From Flammeovirga pacifica (GTDB lineage Bacteria > Bacteroidota > Bacteroidia > Cytophagales > Flammeovirgaceae), in contig NZ_JRYR02000001.1 in assembly GCF_000807855.2 (NCBI RefSeq), positions 3,143,490-3,207,489 of the forward strand: a DNA stretch of 64,000 bases. Reading direction: 5' to 3'. Each line of letters begins with the position of its first letter. Within the stretch, counting starts at the first letter, position 1. A model generated the notes under the pieces. It was not told the DNA's origin, made no database searches, and worked only from the letters and a program-made list of their open reading frames with translations. The translations under genes were made by a program, and so were the position numbers. Shown here piece after piece: positions 50,276 through 59,742 of this stretch.

Positions 50276-50830
50276 TTATTGCTCATCAGTTTTCCATAAA
50301 CTATCTATTTGCATGGTAAAAATGAGAGAAGATCTACCTGGTATATTAGGAGGGCTTCCTGCCACACCATATCCATACTGTGATGGAATAACCACTTTAG
50401 CTATCTCATGTTCATGCATTTCAAATAACGCAATATTCCACCCCTCAATAACAGATGTTTTTCCTAAAACTACCTCAAAAGGTACTCCTGTTAAAACATT
50501 ACTATCAAAAGGAACAGCCTCTGGACCTCTTACCCATCCTGTATAAGTTACGTGAATTGAATCACCAAAACTAATTTTACGATCTGGATCTATAGGTTGC
50601 CCTGTAGTTGTACCTGTAGAGGTCATGTATACCCCAAATTTCAGGTATTGATCTACATCGCTGTCATTATCAGCAACAAATACACTATCTGCAATAATGT
50701 ATTGTCTAATTAAAAAATCTTCAGCTGCATTTTCATCAATATCTTCTAGCACATCGCTCTTTTCAGTACAAGAGAAAATGCTAAAACATGCAGCGAATAA
50801 TAAAAAGTAATATGGAATGCGTAATTGCAT
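50276..50830 (-). CDS. FKBP-type peptidyl-prolyl isomerase lipoprotein (small)
   Basis: The 184 residues have a lipoprotein signal (LRIPYYFLLFAACFSIFSC) and one FKBP domain (about 85-184). The domain shows DSIHVTYTGWVRG, VPFDSN, VLGKTSVIEGWNIALFEM and VIPSQYGYGVAGSPPNIPG. Most active-site residues of the fold are present, so it may be an active proline isomerase on the periplasmic or outer-membrane side. It is third in a run of FKBP lipoprotein genes, 28 bases after the previous one. GldI, a gliding protein of Flavobacterium, is of this type, but orthology is not shown. Confidence 0.9.
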   Translation of the reverse strand: MQLRIPYYFLLFAACFSIFSCTEKSDVLEDIDENAAEDFLIRQYIIADSVFVADNDSDVDQYLKFGVYMTSTGTTTGQPIDPDRKISFGDSIHVTYTGWVRGPEAVPFDSNVLTGVPFEVVLGKTSVIEGWNIALFEMHEHEIAKVVIPSQYGYGVAGSPPNIPGRSSLIFTMQIDSLWKTDEQ

Positions 50831-50858
50831 AATTTGATAAAGTAAATGACTAATTATC

Positions 50859-51983
50859 TTAATCTTTTTCTTCCACTGTTATTTTAAACACAAGTGTTTT
50901 AAATGGACGAATTCTTTTGAACAAGTCAAAAGTTTGTGGATTGTCTCCTGTTTCCCAGTATGCCGTATGTGAAGGCATTACAAAGATAGCAGATTCTCCG
51001 TATTTCATTGTTCTTAATGCTTTATACCAACCATTAATCACTTGAGTAGTGGCATTTTCGTCACGAGCAGCTTTAGCACTTTCGTAAACTCTTAAGTTCA
51101 ATGGTGTATCTGAATCAATATTTGAATCGAAAACTAAACTTTCTCTATCTGGAGAAGTAACACTAATAAATTTACCTTCATAACGCACATTTACAGTATC
51201 ACCTATAGATATAACATCTCCGCTACCATCAGTAACTGTTTTCTTAACGATGTAATCAGGTATTTCTAATGGTATACCATCTTTACCCCATTCTTCTTCA
51301 ACAATCGAAGAGTTACTAAATAGTGTATCATTTTCAATTCCACTGAATCCTGGAATTGAATCTTGAGCATATTGTTGTGCTAAAGATTTTTCATGCTCGG
51401 CTTGAGAATAAACATTTCTTACCGCTTTAATTTGTAATTTTTCAGCAGTTATGATATCATTAAACTGAAGACCAATACCTGAAGAAGAAGTACCTCCAAA
51501 GGCTAAATAAGAAGGGATATACACTCTTTCAGGAATTTCTGTTCCTCTTAAGTTTATTACAGCATCTAAGTAACCTAAACATATGGCACCTCTACGCATT
51601 GCAAATGTGTAAGTAGAATCCTTTAAAAATACTTGAGTCACCAAGTTATCTGGGTCTGTATCAACTTGCTCATTACCAATCAAACTTTGATCAAACCTTC
51701 TAAGATCAAGAGTTGACTCAATGATACGTATATCATGGCCACTATCATCTGGTTTTGCAGGTGGGAATAAAATACCCTCGTTTGGAGTAATATACACTCC
51801 GTAACCTGAACCTAGCGATGATGTTTTAAAATAGTCAATATTATTGTCGTTTAAGTAGTTTTCAAGTGTTTGAGTATCTTGAGCTACATAATCTACAATA
51901 TCATTTTTTAGACAACCTGTCATAGCTAATAAGAAGCCAGCAGATATAATAAATTTAAAGAAATTGTTGTAAGTATTGTTCAT
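50859..51983 (-). CDS. FKBP-like lipoprotein with two domains
   Basis: The 374 residues have a lipoprotein signal (KFIISAGFLLAMTGC). An N-terminal FKBP-like domain (about 40-190) is divergent and poor in catalytic residues. A C-terminal FKBP domain (about 245-374) shows DTVNVRYEGKFI, VFDSN, QVINGWYKALRTMKYGESA and FVMPSHTAYW. The two-domain form is seen in Bacteroidota envelope proteins. It lies between two other FKBP lipoprotein genes. The final PPIase domain lacks several aromatic pocket residues, so a chaperone rather than enzymatic role is possible. Confidence 0.85.
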   Translation of the reverse strand: MNNTYNNFFKFIISAGFLLAMTGCLKNDIVDYVAQDTQTLENYLNDNNIDYFKTSSLGSGYGVYITPNEGILFPPAKPDDSGHDIRIIESTLDLRRFDQSLIGNEQVDTDPDNLVTQVFLKDSTYTFAMRRGAICLGYLDAVINLRGTEIPERVYIPSYLAFGGTSSSGIGLQFNDIITAEKLQIKAVRNVYSQAEHEKSLAQQYAQDSIPGFSGIENDTLFSNSSIVEEEWGKDGIPLEIPDYIVKKTVTDGSGDVISIGDTVNVRYEGKFISVTSPDRESLVFDSNIDSDTPLNLRVYESAKAARDENATTQVINGWYKALRTMKYGESAIFVMPSHTAYWETGDNPQTFDLFKRIRPFKTLVFKITVEEKD

Positions 51984-52062
51984 AAGATAAGTAGGTTTTT
52001 ATTTAATTAGATTTCCACTTAATGTATTCAACAAGAGGCAGTTAAAATCCACATTTCCAATA

Positions 52063-52102
52063 ACAACAAATTTACCAATATTAATAATGGTAAATTTGTT
52101 GT
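52063..52102 (-). terminator. Long hairpin downstream of the 303-residue FKBP lipoprotein gene
   Basis: ACAACAAATTTACCA (52063-52077) and TGGTAAATTTGTTGT (52088-52102) form a perfect 15-bp stem. The tract behind is only partly T-rich, so it may end or stabilise the transcript. Confidence 0.55.
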
Positions 52103-52159
52103 ATTATAATATATTATCTATTTATAAGTCTATTTAAGAAACTTATCTTAATTCTTAAA

Positions 52160-53071
52160 TTATTTTGTGTTTGGTGCTTCTGGTGAAGAGAAGTTTACCA
52201 ATTCTACATCAAACTTAAGTACCGAGTTTGCAGGGATTTGCGCTCCCATTGCTCTTTGACCATAAGCTAACGGAGAAGGAACGTACAAAGTAGCTTTAGC
52301 ACCTTTGTTTAACAAAGCGATACCTTCATCCCAACCTTTGATTACTCTACCTTGACCCAATACGAACGGTAATGGTTGCCCGCGATCTAAAGAAGAATCA
52401 AATTTAGACCCATCTAACAAAGTACCAGTATAGTGAACTTCTACGTTATCACCATTTTGTGGTTGTGGTCCTTTACCTTCTTGAGTGATTACATAATACA
52501 AACCTGATTCAGTTTTTTGAACCCCGTTGATATTGTTTTTAGAAAGGTAATCTTGAATTAATTTATCATCAATAGCAATTTGTGCCTTTGCGTCTTCTTC
52601 AGCTTCTGCTTCTTTTACTTGAGTATAATCTTCTCTGTTATCAAAAACTCTTGATAAACGAAGACCTACAGTAACTACATCTAAGCTATCCTTCACAAAT
52701 GGAGGTAACATTTTACCAAAGAAATCTTTAGCTACGATAGTCATTTGAGTAGAATCACCCTCATGTGCCATCATTAACATCTCGATAATAGGATCAATTT
52801 GTTGACCTTCAGCAATTGCTTTTTTGAAAACTGAATCGGGAGGAATAACAAACATTTCATATTCTCCTCTACCCATCATTGAGTTTTCGAAAAGAGTTGA
52901 ATCTTTGTCATCAGAAATTTTGAATTTAAATTCGATAACGTTGTTTTCGATTGGCTTCACTCCATTTCCGTTCTCAACTACATCAAACTCTCTACCAGAT
53001 TGAGTTTTTTTAGTACATGCAACAGCACCCAACATAAGGATACCTACTGCAATTTTCTTTGTAATTTGCAT
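52160..53071 (-). CDS. FKBP-type peptidyl-prolyl isomerase lipoprotein, GldI-like
   Basis: The 303 residues have a lipoprotein signal (IAVGILMLGAVAC) and an N-terminal FKBP-like domain (about 35-160, related but degenerate). A helical linker comes next, then a full FKBP domain (about 195-300) with GDNVEVHYTGTLLDGSKFDSS, here abbreviated DNVEVHYTGTLLDG. PFVLGQGRVIKGWDEGIAL and VPSPLAYGQRAMGAQIPAN also fit. The C-terminal domain keeps the catalytic pocket and is close to Mip/FkpA. The nrnA-like gene precedes it by 19 bases; as I recall, a similar pairing is found around gldI in gliding Flavobacteria. The gliding link is inference. Confidence 0.9.
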   Translation of the reverse strand: MQITKKIAVGILMLGAVACTKKTQSGREFDVVENGNGVKPIENNVIEFKFKISDDKDSTLFENSMMGRGEYEMFVIPPDSVFKKAIAEGQQIDPIIEMLMMAHEGDSTQMTIVAKDFFGKMLPPFVKDSLDVVTVGLRLSRVFDNREDYTQVKEAEAEEDAKAQIAIDDKLIQDYLSKNNINGVQKTESGLYYVITQEGKGPQPQNGDNVEVHYTGTLLDGSKFDSSLDRGQPLPFVLGQGRVIKGWDEGIALLNKGAKATLYVPSPLAYGQRAMGAQIPANSVLKFDVELVNFSSPEAPNTK

Positions 53072-53090
53072 ATTTAGTTTTAATATAAAT

Positions 53091-54104
53091 CTATTTCAGT
53101 TTCTCTTCTAAAACTTTTTTAAATAAGGCTACAGCCTCATCAATAGTCATTCCATCTACTCTGCCACCTGCTGCATTTTTATGACCTCCGCCATTAAAAT
53201 GCTCTGCAGCTAAATCTGCTACAGAAAAGTCGCCAATAGAACGTAAGGATACTTTAATACCGTCTCTTTCGTCTGTTTCTTTAAATATACCTGCAATCTT
53301 AATTCCATTCACAGACAAAGCATAATTCACTAATCCTTCTGTGTCTCCAGATTGTAGCTTATAATTGTCTCTGTCGTCTTGAGATACTGTAAAAAAACCT
53401 GTATTTAAATCAGACCAAAAAGTAAGGTTTTCTTTTAATGCATGACCCAAGAAACGTAATCTTCTCTCTGTGTTATTGTCATATATTAGATTGTATAACC
53501 TTGCTGTATCTAAGCCTGTATCTTTTAAAGCGGCGGCAATACGTAATGTTCTACTACTTACACTAGGGTATTTAAACGATCCTGTATCTGTAACAATACC
53601 TGCATATAGACATGCTGCGATACGTTGATCAATTTTTTGAGTCCCTTCGTCTAAGTCAATAAACTCATAGATTAATTGAGCTGCAGCAGCGGCATCAATA
53701 TCCCAAAGTTCATAATCAGCAAACTCTACTTTACCTCTGTGGTGATCAATCATCACAATAGTCTTATTACTTAATTGCTTTTCGACCATTGGACCTAGAT
53801 CCTCTATTCTGCTCAATGCAGAAAAATCAACACAAAAAATAACATCAGCTTTATTAATAATGTCCTCTGATATTTCTGGTTGTTCTTTATCGTGAATAAC
53901 TACTTCTTCATGGCCTGGCATCCAATGTAAAAATGATGGATAAGCATTTGGCGATAAAACAGTAGTGTTGTGCTCGTCTTTTCTTAGGTACCAAGATAAA
54001 CCCAAAGCTGATCCTATGGCATCTGCATCTGGTTTTGTATGTGGTATGATGACCACATTTCTTGGTTCTTCTAAAAATTCTTTAAGCGTATTAAAATTAT
54101 GCAT
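53091..54104 (-). CDS. DHH/DHHA1 phosphoesterase, NrnA-like
   Basis: The 337 residues have the DHH domain with metal motifs HTKPDADAIGSALGL (about 22-36), CVDFSAL and MIDHHRGK (the DHH triad, near 119). The DHHA1 domain at the end has EHFNGGGHKNAAGGRV, a substrate-binding Gly-rich loop. NrnA proteins degrade short RNAs (nanoRNA) and pAp; some relatives cleave cyclic di-AMP or pApA. This soluble single-unit form fits the nanoRNase/pAp phosphatase group. It is first in a minus-strand run with the FKBP lipoproteins. Confidence 0.92.
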   Translation of the reverse strand: MHNFNTLKEFLEEPRNVVIIPHTKPDADAIGSALGLSWYLRKDEHNTTVLSPNAYPSFLHWMPGHEEVVIHDKEQPEISEDIINKADVIFCVDFSALSRIEDLGPMVEKQLSNKTIVMIDHHRGKVEFADYELWDIDAAAAAQLIYEFIDLDEGTQKIDQRIAACLYAGIVTDTGSFKYPSVSSRTLRIAAALKDTGLDTARLYNLIYDNNTERRLRFLGHALKENLTFWSDLNTGFFTVSQDDRDNYKLQSGDTEGLVNYALSVNGIKIAGIFKETDERDGIKVSLRSIGDFSVADLAAEHFNGGGHKNAAGGRVDGMTIDEAVALFKKVLEEKLK

Positions 54105-54371
54105 AAGTTGATTTGCTCATAGCATGAATACCGTTCTTCTCTTCCAACACGTCAGATGATTCATGCGGTTGCATATGAATTAGCACACAAAAGTCTTAAA
54201 AAATGTACTCTTAATCAATTTATTATCAATTATCTAACCCTTTTATGTACTTTATTTAGATTTTTTTGACATTAAACAACACTAAATCAACATTTTAGAG
54301 GTATAAATATTCTCTATTAATTTCCTATAAATCAGATAAATCACCTTTTTAAAAATTAAAATGAGGTTAAA

Positions 54372-54446
54372 ATGAAAGCGGTTTTGTTAAAAAATAGAAA
54401 TTACGCAACCAAATTACTATTCAGTCGTTCGATTAAACAAGGATAA
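54372..54446 (+). CDS. Possible 24-residue basic peptide upstream of mutS
   Basis: A 24-codon frame (ATG to TAA; residues include AVLLKNRNYATKLLFSR) is followed 40 bases later by a strong plus-strand terminator. No other plus-strand gene lies upstream, so a short transcript seems to exist here. Coding is unproven; a small RNA or leader is equally possible. Confidence 0.25.
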   Translation: MKAVLLKNRNYATKLLFSRSIKQG

Positions 54447-54485
54447 TAAAAAATTGATTAGGTAGTAGATTAGTTAAGATCGTGC

Positions 54486-54522
54486 AAAAGGGATTTCACT
54501 TTGTGATATCCCTTTTTTTTTG
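54486..54522 (+). terminator. Intrinsic terminator in the nrnA-mutS divergent spacer
   Basis: AAAAGGGAT/ATCCCTTTT with inner TCAC/GTGA around TTT, followed by a run of T. It points to a short plus-strand transcript or an attenuator ahead of mutS. Confidence 0.8.
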
Positions 54523-54629
54523 ATTAGTGATAAATGTATAGTGAATTCTACTTCTCATTTCCTAAATTTGTTGATTGGAGTATTTGAAGCAATTCTGAAA
54601 TAATATTTTGCTTCTGAAGATGAATTAAA

Positions 54630-57257
54630 TTGGCAAATACATTGGCAAAAGGGAAAACTAAAGAGAAAAAAGAAACACCCATGATGAAACAGTTTAATGC
54701 CATTAAGGCAAAACATCCAACAGCGATGTTACTGTTTAGAGTTGGTGATTTTTATGAGACATTTGGTGATGATGCAGTTACTGCAAGTAAAATTCTTGAT
54801 ATCGTTCTAACGAAGCGTTCTAATGGAGCTGCTTCTGAGATGGCGTTAGCTGGATTTCCACATCATGCTTTAGATACCTATTTGCCTAAATTAGTTAAGG
54901 CTGGGCAAAGAGTTGCTATTGTAGACCAATTAGAAGACCCTAAAACCGCAAAAGGTGTGGTTAAAAGAGGCATTACTGAGTTGGTTACTCCTGGTGTTTC
55001 TATGAATGATAATGTACTAAGTGTAAAACAAAATAATTATTTATGCGCAGTACACATTGTCAAAGATCAACTTGGTATTTCTTTCCTTGATATTTCTACT
55101 GGTGAGTTTTTTGTAGCACAAGGCGATCAGAACTACATTGATAAACTTCTACAAGGGTTTTCTCCATCAGAAGTGCTCTACTGCAGAAATGATCAGGATA
55201 AATACAAAGATATTTTTGGTGATACCTACCCTACTTTCCGTCAGGATGACTGGGTCTATACTTCTGAGTATGCTTACGAGAAGCTGACAAATCATTTTAA
55301 AACAAAAAACCTTAAAGGGTTTGGTATAGAAAACCTGCCTTTAGCGATTATTGCTGCAGGTGCAATTCTTAACTACCTAGAACTTACAGAACACCATCAA
55401 ATAGAACATATTCATCAGATCAGTAGAATTCAAGAAGATAAATATGTTTGGTTAGATAAGTTTACTGCTAGAAGCTTAGAATTGATTTATCCTCAAAATG
55501 ATGGCGGTATACCTCTTATTGATATTTTAGATCAGTGTGTTACTCCTATGGGGGCGCGTTTGATGAAAAAATGGACGGTTCTTCCTTTAAAAGAAAAGAA
55601 AAGTATTGACCACCGATTAGCTGTAGTCAATTACTTTGTCGAAAATGAAGATACAGCAGAAGATGTACTCGCTCACTTAAGACAAGTAAATGATGTAGAA
55701 CGCTTGATATCAAAAGTGGCGGTGGGAAGAGTCAACCCAAGAGAATTGGTGTATATCAAAAAAGCACTGCAACATTCTGCACCCATCAAAAAGCTACTTT
55801 CTGGTTGTCAGGCCTCAGAAATAAAAGAGATAGCGGACCACATCAATACTTGTGATGTTTTAGTGGAACGCATCGAACAACAACTTCAAGATAATCCTCC
55901 GATCAACCCTGCCCAGGGAAGTATGATTAGAGAGGGAGTTGACAAAGACTTGGATGAACTAAGATTGATTTCTCACTCCGGAAAAGATTTTCTTCAGAAG
56001 ATACAGGAAAGAGAAAGTGAACGCACAGGAATTCCTTCTTTAAAAATTGGTTACAATAAAGTTTTCGGCTACTATTTAGAAGTTCGAAATACACATAGAG
56101 ATAAAGTTCCTCAGGAGTGGATTCGTAAATCTACCCTAGTAAATGCAGAAAGGTACATTACAGAGGAATTGAAAAAATATGAGGAGAAAATTCTAAATGC
56201 TGAATCTCAGATTTCGGTGATTGAGAATAAGATTTTTATGGACTTGGTACATACAGCCAACAAGTATATTACTCCTATTAAACAAACCGCTTCGACGCTT
56301 GCGAAGGTGGATTGCCTCCTTTCTTTTGCTCTTAATGCACTAGAATATCAATATACACAGCCAACAATCACAGATGATCAGTCGCTTGATATTAAAGATG
56401 GACGCCACCCTGTAATTGAAAGACAACTTTCTGCAGATGATCCTTATATACCTAATGATGTTTTCTTAGACAATCAAGAACAACAGATTATGGTTATTAC
56501 AGGACCAAACATGTCGGGTAAATCAGCTTTATTACGTCAGACGGCATTAATTGTATTGATGGCACAAATGGGTTCTTTTGTACCTGCTTCTGCTGCTCAA
56601 ATTGGTATAGTTGATAAGGTATTTACTAGAGTGGGTGCATCAGATAACCTTTCTAAAGGTGAATCTACTTTTATGGTAGAGATGACAGAAACGGCAAGTA
56701 TACTTAATAATATTTCTGATCGTTCTCTAGTCTTAATGGATGAGATTGGTAGAGGAACAAGTACTTATGATGGTGTTTCTATTGCTTGGGCGATTGTAGA
56801 ATATCTGCATAATCATCAAAAAGCTAGGGCGAAGACATTATTTGCCACTCACTATCATGAATTGAATGAGCTGGCAGTAGATTTCCCTCGAATTAAGAAC
56901 TTTAGTGTATCAGTTAAAGAATATCAAAAGAAAATTATCTTCCTTAGAAAACTGAAAGAAGGAGGAAGCGAACATAGTTTTGGTATTCATGTAGCACAAT
57001 TGGCTGGTATGCCTAATACTGTAGTAAGAAGATCAGAAGAAATCTTAGATCACCTCGAAGAGGATAAAAGAAAAGAGAAAAATAAAGAAAAAATTAAAGA
57101 AGTTCCTAAAGAGAATTATCAACTTTCTATATTTGATACAGCATCAGATCCTATTGCTAAAAAACTAAAGGAAGAAATGGAAAATTTAGATATTAATACC
57201 ATGACACCATTAGATGCAATGATGAAATTAAACGAACTAAAGAAACTATTAAATTAA
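54630..57257 (+). CDS. mutS: DNA mismatch repair protein MutS
   Basis: The 875 residues start at TTG (54630); no ATG is in frame upstream before a stop. The mismatch-binding domain has LLFRVGDFYETFGDDA, in which the Phe-x-Glu lies near 41-43 and wedges at the mismatch. Connector, lever and clamp domains follow, then the ATPase with Walker A TGPNMSGKSALLRQ (near 627) and LMDEIGRGTSTYDG (Walker B). The C-terminal helical tail holds a charged Lys/Glu stretch. It recognises mispairs and recruits MutL. It opens a plus-strand run with the DUF4199 and GT2 genes, 9 and 20 bases apart. Confidence 0.97.
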   Translation: MANTLAKGKTKEKKETPMMKQFNAIKAKHPTAMLLFRVGDFYETFGDDAVTASKILDIVLTKRSNGAASEMALAGFPHHALDTYLPKLVKAGQRVAIVDQLEDPKTAKGVVKRGITELVTPGVSMNDNVLSVKQNNYLCAVHIVKDQLGISFLDISTGEFFVAQGDQNYIDKLLQGFSPSEVLYCRNDQDKYKDIFGDTYPTFRQDDWVYTSEYAYEKLTNHFKTKNLKGFGIENLPLAIIAAGAILNYLELTEHHQIEHIHQISRIQEDKYVWLDKFTARSLELIYPQNDGGIPLIDILDQCVTPMGARLMKKWTVLPLKEKKSIDHRLAVVNYFVENEDTAEDVLAHLRQVNDVERLISKVAVGRVNPRELVYIKKALQHSAPIKKLLSGCQASEIKEIADHINTCDVLVERIEQQLQDNPPINPAQGSMIREGVDKDLDELRLISHSGKDFLQKIQERESERTGIPSLKIGYNKVFGYYLEVRNTHRDKVPQEWIRKSTLVNAERYITEELKKYEEKILNAESQISVIENKIFMDLVHTANKYITPIKQTASTLAKVDCLLSFALNALEYQYTQPTITDDQSLDIKDGRHPVIERQLSADDPYIPNDVFLDNQEQQIMVITGPNMSGKSALLRQTALIVLMAQMGSFVPASAAQIGIVDKVFTRVGASDNLSKGESTFMVEMTETASILNNISDRSLVLMDEIGRGTSTYDGVSIAWAIVEYLHNHQKARAKTLFATHYHELNELAVDFPRIKNFSVSVKEYQKKIIFLRKLKEGGSEHSFGIHVAQLAGMPNTVVRRSEEILDHLEEDKRKEKNKEKIKEVPKENYQLSIFDTASDPIAKKLKEEMENLDINTMTPLDAMMKLNELKKLLN

Positions 57258-57266
57258 TTTTTTGAT

Positions 57267-57797
57267 ATGGATATTTACGAAAAAGAACAACCAAAGAAAT
57301 TTCCCGTTGCCATGAAATATGCTGCTATTGCAGGTGTATTTTCTTTCGGGTATTCTATCTTTTTAATGATGATGGAAAAAAGCCAAGATCAATTCTTAGG
57401 CATGTTAGGAATGGTTGTAACTGCTGTTGCTATGTTTATGGCAACTAGAGAATATAAAAATGATTGCGAAGGTTATTTACCTTTTAAAGAAGGGTTTAAA
57501 ATTGGTGCATTAATGGGAGTAATTTCTTCATTTATCTCTAATTTGCTTAATTATTTTTATGTAGCATTTATTGATTCTAGCTTTATTGAACAAGCAGTAG
57601 ATGTTACAGTAAAGGAAATGGAATCTAACCCTCAGATAACAGATGAACAATTAGAGCAGTCGATAAAAATGGTAGAATGGATGATGGGTACTCCTATTCC
57701 TTTTCTCATTGCCTTTATTTTTGCATCAATTATGTCTTGTCTTCTTGCTCTTGGTGTTGCAGGAATTTTAAAGCAAGAAAATCCAGAAGCCGTTTAA
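57267..57797 (+). CDS. DUF4199 family membrane protein
   Basis: The 176 residues have four membrane helices: about 15-32 and 38-56, then after REYKNDCEGYLPFKEGFKIG (a DUF4199 hallmark) 78-98 and 145-168. Between the third and fourth lies an extracytoplasmic Glu-rich helix region. The family is common in Bacteroidota and is often next to a GT2 glycosyltransferase gene, as here (20 bases). It may help the glycosyltransferase act on a lipid-linked sugar, but that rests on gene order. Confidence 0.88.
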   Translation: MDIYEKEQPKKFPVAMKYAAIAGVFSFGYSIFLMMMEKSQDQFLGMLGMVVTAVAMFMATREYKNDCEGYLPFKEGFKIGALMGVISSFISNLLNYFYVAFIDSSFIEQAVDVTVKEMESNPQITDEQLEQSIKMVEWMMGTPIPFLIAFIFASIMSCLLALGVAGILKQENPEAV

Positions 57798-57817
57798 TTT
57801 TAAACTCATAAGAAAAT

Positions 57818-58789
57818 ATGTCTACGGATCATAAAATTGATGTTTCCATTGTCGTTCCTTTATTAAATGAGTCAGAATCTCTTCCTGAACTTATTGATTG
57901 GATAGCAAGAGTTTTTAAACAAGAAAACTTGGTGGGAGAAGTGTGTTTGATTGATGATGGAAGTACTGATAATTCGTGGGAAATTATTTGTCAGCTAAAA
58001 GAGAAATATTCTTGGATTAAAGCTATTCGATTTTTAAGAAATTACGGTAAATCTGCTGCTCTTCAAATGGGTTTTCAAGAAGTTTCAGGAGAAGTAGTTA
58101 TTACTATGGATGCTGATCTTCAAGATAGTCCTGATGAGATTCCGGAACTAAGAAGAATGATATTAGAAGAGGATTTTGATATTGTATCGGGTTGGAAAGA
58201 AAAAAGATACGACCCTATCACTAAAACAATTCCTACTAAAATATATAATGCTGCAACTAGAGCCTTATCTGGTATTAAACTTCATGATATGAATTGTGGG
58301 CTTAAAGCCTACAAATTAGATGTTGTGAAGGTCATTGAGGTGTACGGTGAAATGCATAGATACATTCCTGTTATTGCCAAATGGCATGGATTCGGTAAGA
58401 TTGGTGAGAAACCAGTAATACATCAAGCTAGAAAATATGGATCGACCAAATTTGGGTTGGAACGTTTTGTAAATGGCTTTTTAGATCTAATGTCAATTAC
58501 TTTTGTCTCTAGATTTAAGAAAGCTCCAATGCACTTTTTTGGTACATTAGGTTCATTATCTTTCTTAACAGGTACTATTTCAGCACTGTGGTTACTTATC
58601 GAAAAAGTCTATTTATCAATAAATGGTTTACCAATTGATAGAGAAGTAACAGAAAAACCTCTTTTCTATTTGGCTTTAACTGCAGTCATTATCGGTACAC
58701 AGATGTTCATGACAGGTTTTATAGCAGAAATGGTATCATTAAATCAACCAGATAGAAATGATTATCATATTAAAAGTAGAATAGAATAA
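57818..58789 (+). CDS. Family 2 glycosyltransferase (dolichyl/undecaprenyl-phosphate sugar synthase type)
   Basis: The 323 residues have a GT-A domain with VSIVVPLLNESESLPEL (10-26), DDGSTDNSWEI, the metal-binding DADLQDSPDEI (about 97-107) and MNCGLKAYK. Two C-terminal membrane helices follow (about 243-266 and 285-307). This is the layout of DPM1/GtrB/ArnC-like enzymes that move a sugar from a nucleotide donor to a polyprenyl phosphate. The sugar is not known. It sits 20 bases after the DUF4199 gene and a strong terminator closes the unit. Confidence 0.93.
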   Translation: MSTDHKIDVSIVVPLLNESESLPELIDWIARVFKQENLVGEVCLIDDGSTDNSWEIICQLKEKYSWIKAIRFLRNYGKSAALQMGFQEVSGEVVITMDADLQDSPDEIPELRRMILEEDFDIVSGWKEKRYDPITKTIPTKIYNAATRALSGIKLHDMNCGLKAYKLDVVKVIEVYGEMHRYIPVIAKWHGFGKIGEKPVIHQARKYGSTKFGLERFVNGFLDLMSITFVSRFKKAPMHFFGTLGSLSFLTGTISALWLLIEKVYLSINGLPIDREVTEKPLFYLALTAVIIGTQMFMTGFIAEMVSLNQPDRNDYHIKSRIE

Positions 58790-58806
58790 TTAAAAATATA
58801 ATATAG

Positions 58807-58842
58807 AAAAAGGCGATCTCAGAACTGAGATCGCCTTTTTTA
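58807..58842. terminator. Terminator of the mutS-DUF4199-GT2 unit (bidirectional)
   Basis: A perfect 16-bp stem (58807-58822 with 58825-58840) with a 2-base loop and T tract. Confidence 0.9.
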
Positions 58843-58861
58843 TTTCATCAACTTTTTTTAA

Positions 58862-59434
58862 TTAGTTACTCCCAGGTTGAGTGGGGTACTTCTTAAATAT
58901 ACTTTTGATAAAACGATTAATATTTCTTTCTCTTATTGTAGGACTTTCTTGCTTTTCAGATAATGTACTTACTGCAGCAGCTTCCCATAACAATTGCTTA
59001 GCGGCTGTATCAAATACATCAATTACAAAAGTACCTTCTGTATAATCGTATTCTGAATAATGAGTGGCACCTACACCCCAAGGGCCATACCATCCACCAT
59101 AACCAGCGTTATACGATGTTACACTTTTCTTTTCTTTTGTCGTAAATACCATTCCGACTTGTAAATCGGCTGTAGTATCTTGCTCAGAATAAGTATATCC
59201 TAATTGCTGCATGTTTGCAATGACAGCGTTCTTAACTCTTTCTCTATCAAAAGCAGTTACCTTAGTTGAAGCAGAATTCCCCTGCCAAGGCAATAAGCTA
59301 AATGTTTTATATTGATTAAAGTTCGTTCCCGGATTATAATCTGTTGTAATCTTAGTGGAAGAACATGAAGTCACTAAGAAAGCAATACCTATACAAGCAC
59401 TGATTGTTAGCCAAATGTTTTTTAAATTTTTCAT
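58862..59434 (-). CDS. DUF4136 lipoprotein
   Basis: The 190 residues have a lipoprotein signal (ISACIGIAFLVTSC) followed by SSTKITTDYNPGTNFNQYKTF, quoted in short as STKITTDYNPGTNFNQY, the typical DUF4136 entry. ALQQLGYT-like and EGTFVIDVFDTAAKQLLWEA segments mark the core domain, and a Gly/Tyr/Trp-rich loop (GYGGWYGPWGVG) lies in the middle. The family is common in Bacteroidota outer membranes; the function is unknown. The gene is single and convergent with the GT2 unit. Confidence 0.9.
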   Translation of the reverse strand: MKNLKNIWLTISACIGIAFLVTSCSSTKITTDYNPGTNFNQYKTFSLLPWQGNSASTKVTAFDRERVKNAVIANMQQLGYTYSEQDTTADLQVGMVFTTKEKKSVTSYNAGYGGWYGPWGVGATHYSEYDYTEGTFVIDVFDTAAKQLLWEAAAVSTLSEKQESPTIRERNINRFIKSIFKKYPTQPGSN

Positions 59435-59600
59435 ATTCCTAAATGTTTTGATGAGTAGTTGTGTTAACTCAGATAAGTTTTGAACTATAAAGATTATAAA
59501 TACTAGTGAGATCTACTTTATTTTACTGTAATATTCCTTGAAAGATTTAGAGTTTAATAAAGATTAAGACGATATATTAAATCTTAACATTATCAATGTT

Positions 59601-59643
59601 AAAAAAATCAGCCTATTGAATAACTCCAATAGGCTGATTTTTG
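59601..59643. terminator. Bidirectional hairpin in the 59.4-59.8 kb spacer
   Basis: AAATCAGCCTATTG and CAATAGGCTGATTT form a 14-bp stem with A/T tracts on both sides. On the minus strand it likely ends the giant secreted-protein gene. The rest of the 344-base spacer holds a 7-bp inverted repeat (GATGACT/AGTCATC) and no gene. Confidence 0.75.
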
Positions 59644-59742
59644 TTAAGAAATATGTTTCATTTTAAATGAGATGACTAAAAAGGGGTCGATTTCCTTATC
59701 AATTGTGATGAACGAAAGTCATCCCATTAAAAATCTTTTTGT

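Noticed and set aside
54456-54462. ATTAGGT upstream of mutS as another shared-operator copy
   Set aside because: No second half-site at 7 bases and no -7 box at the right distance.
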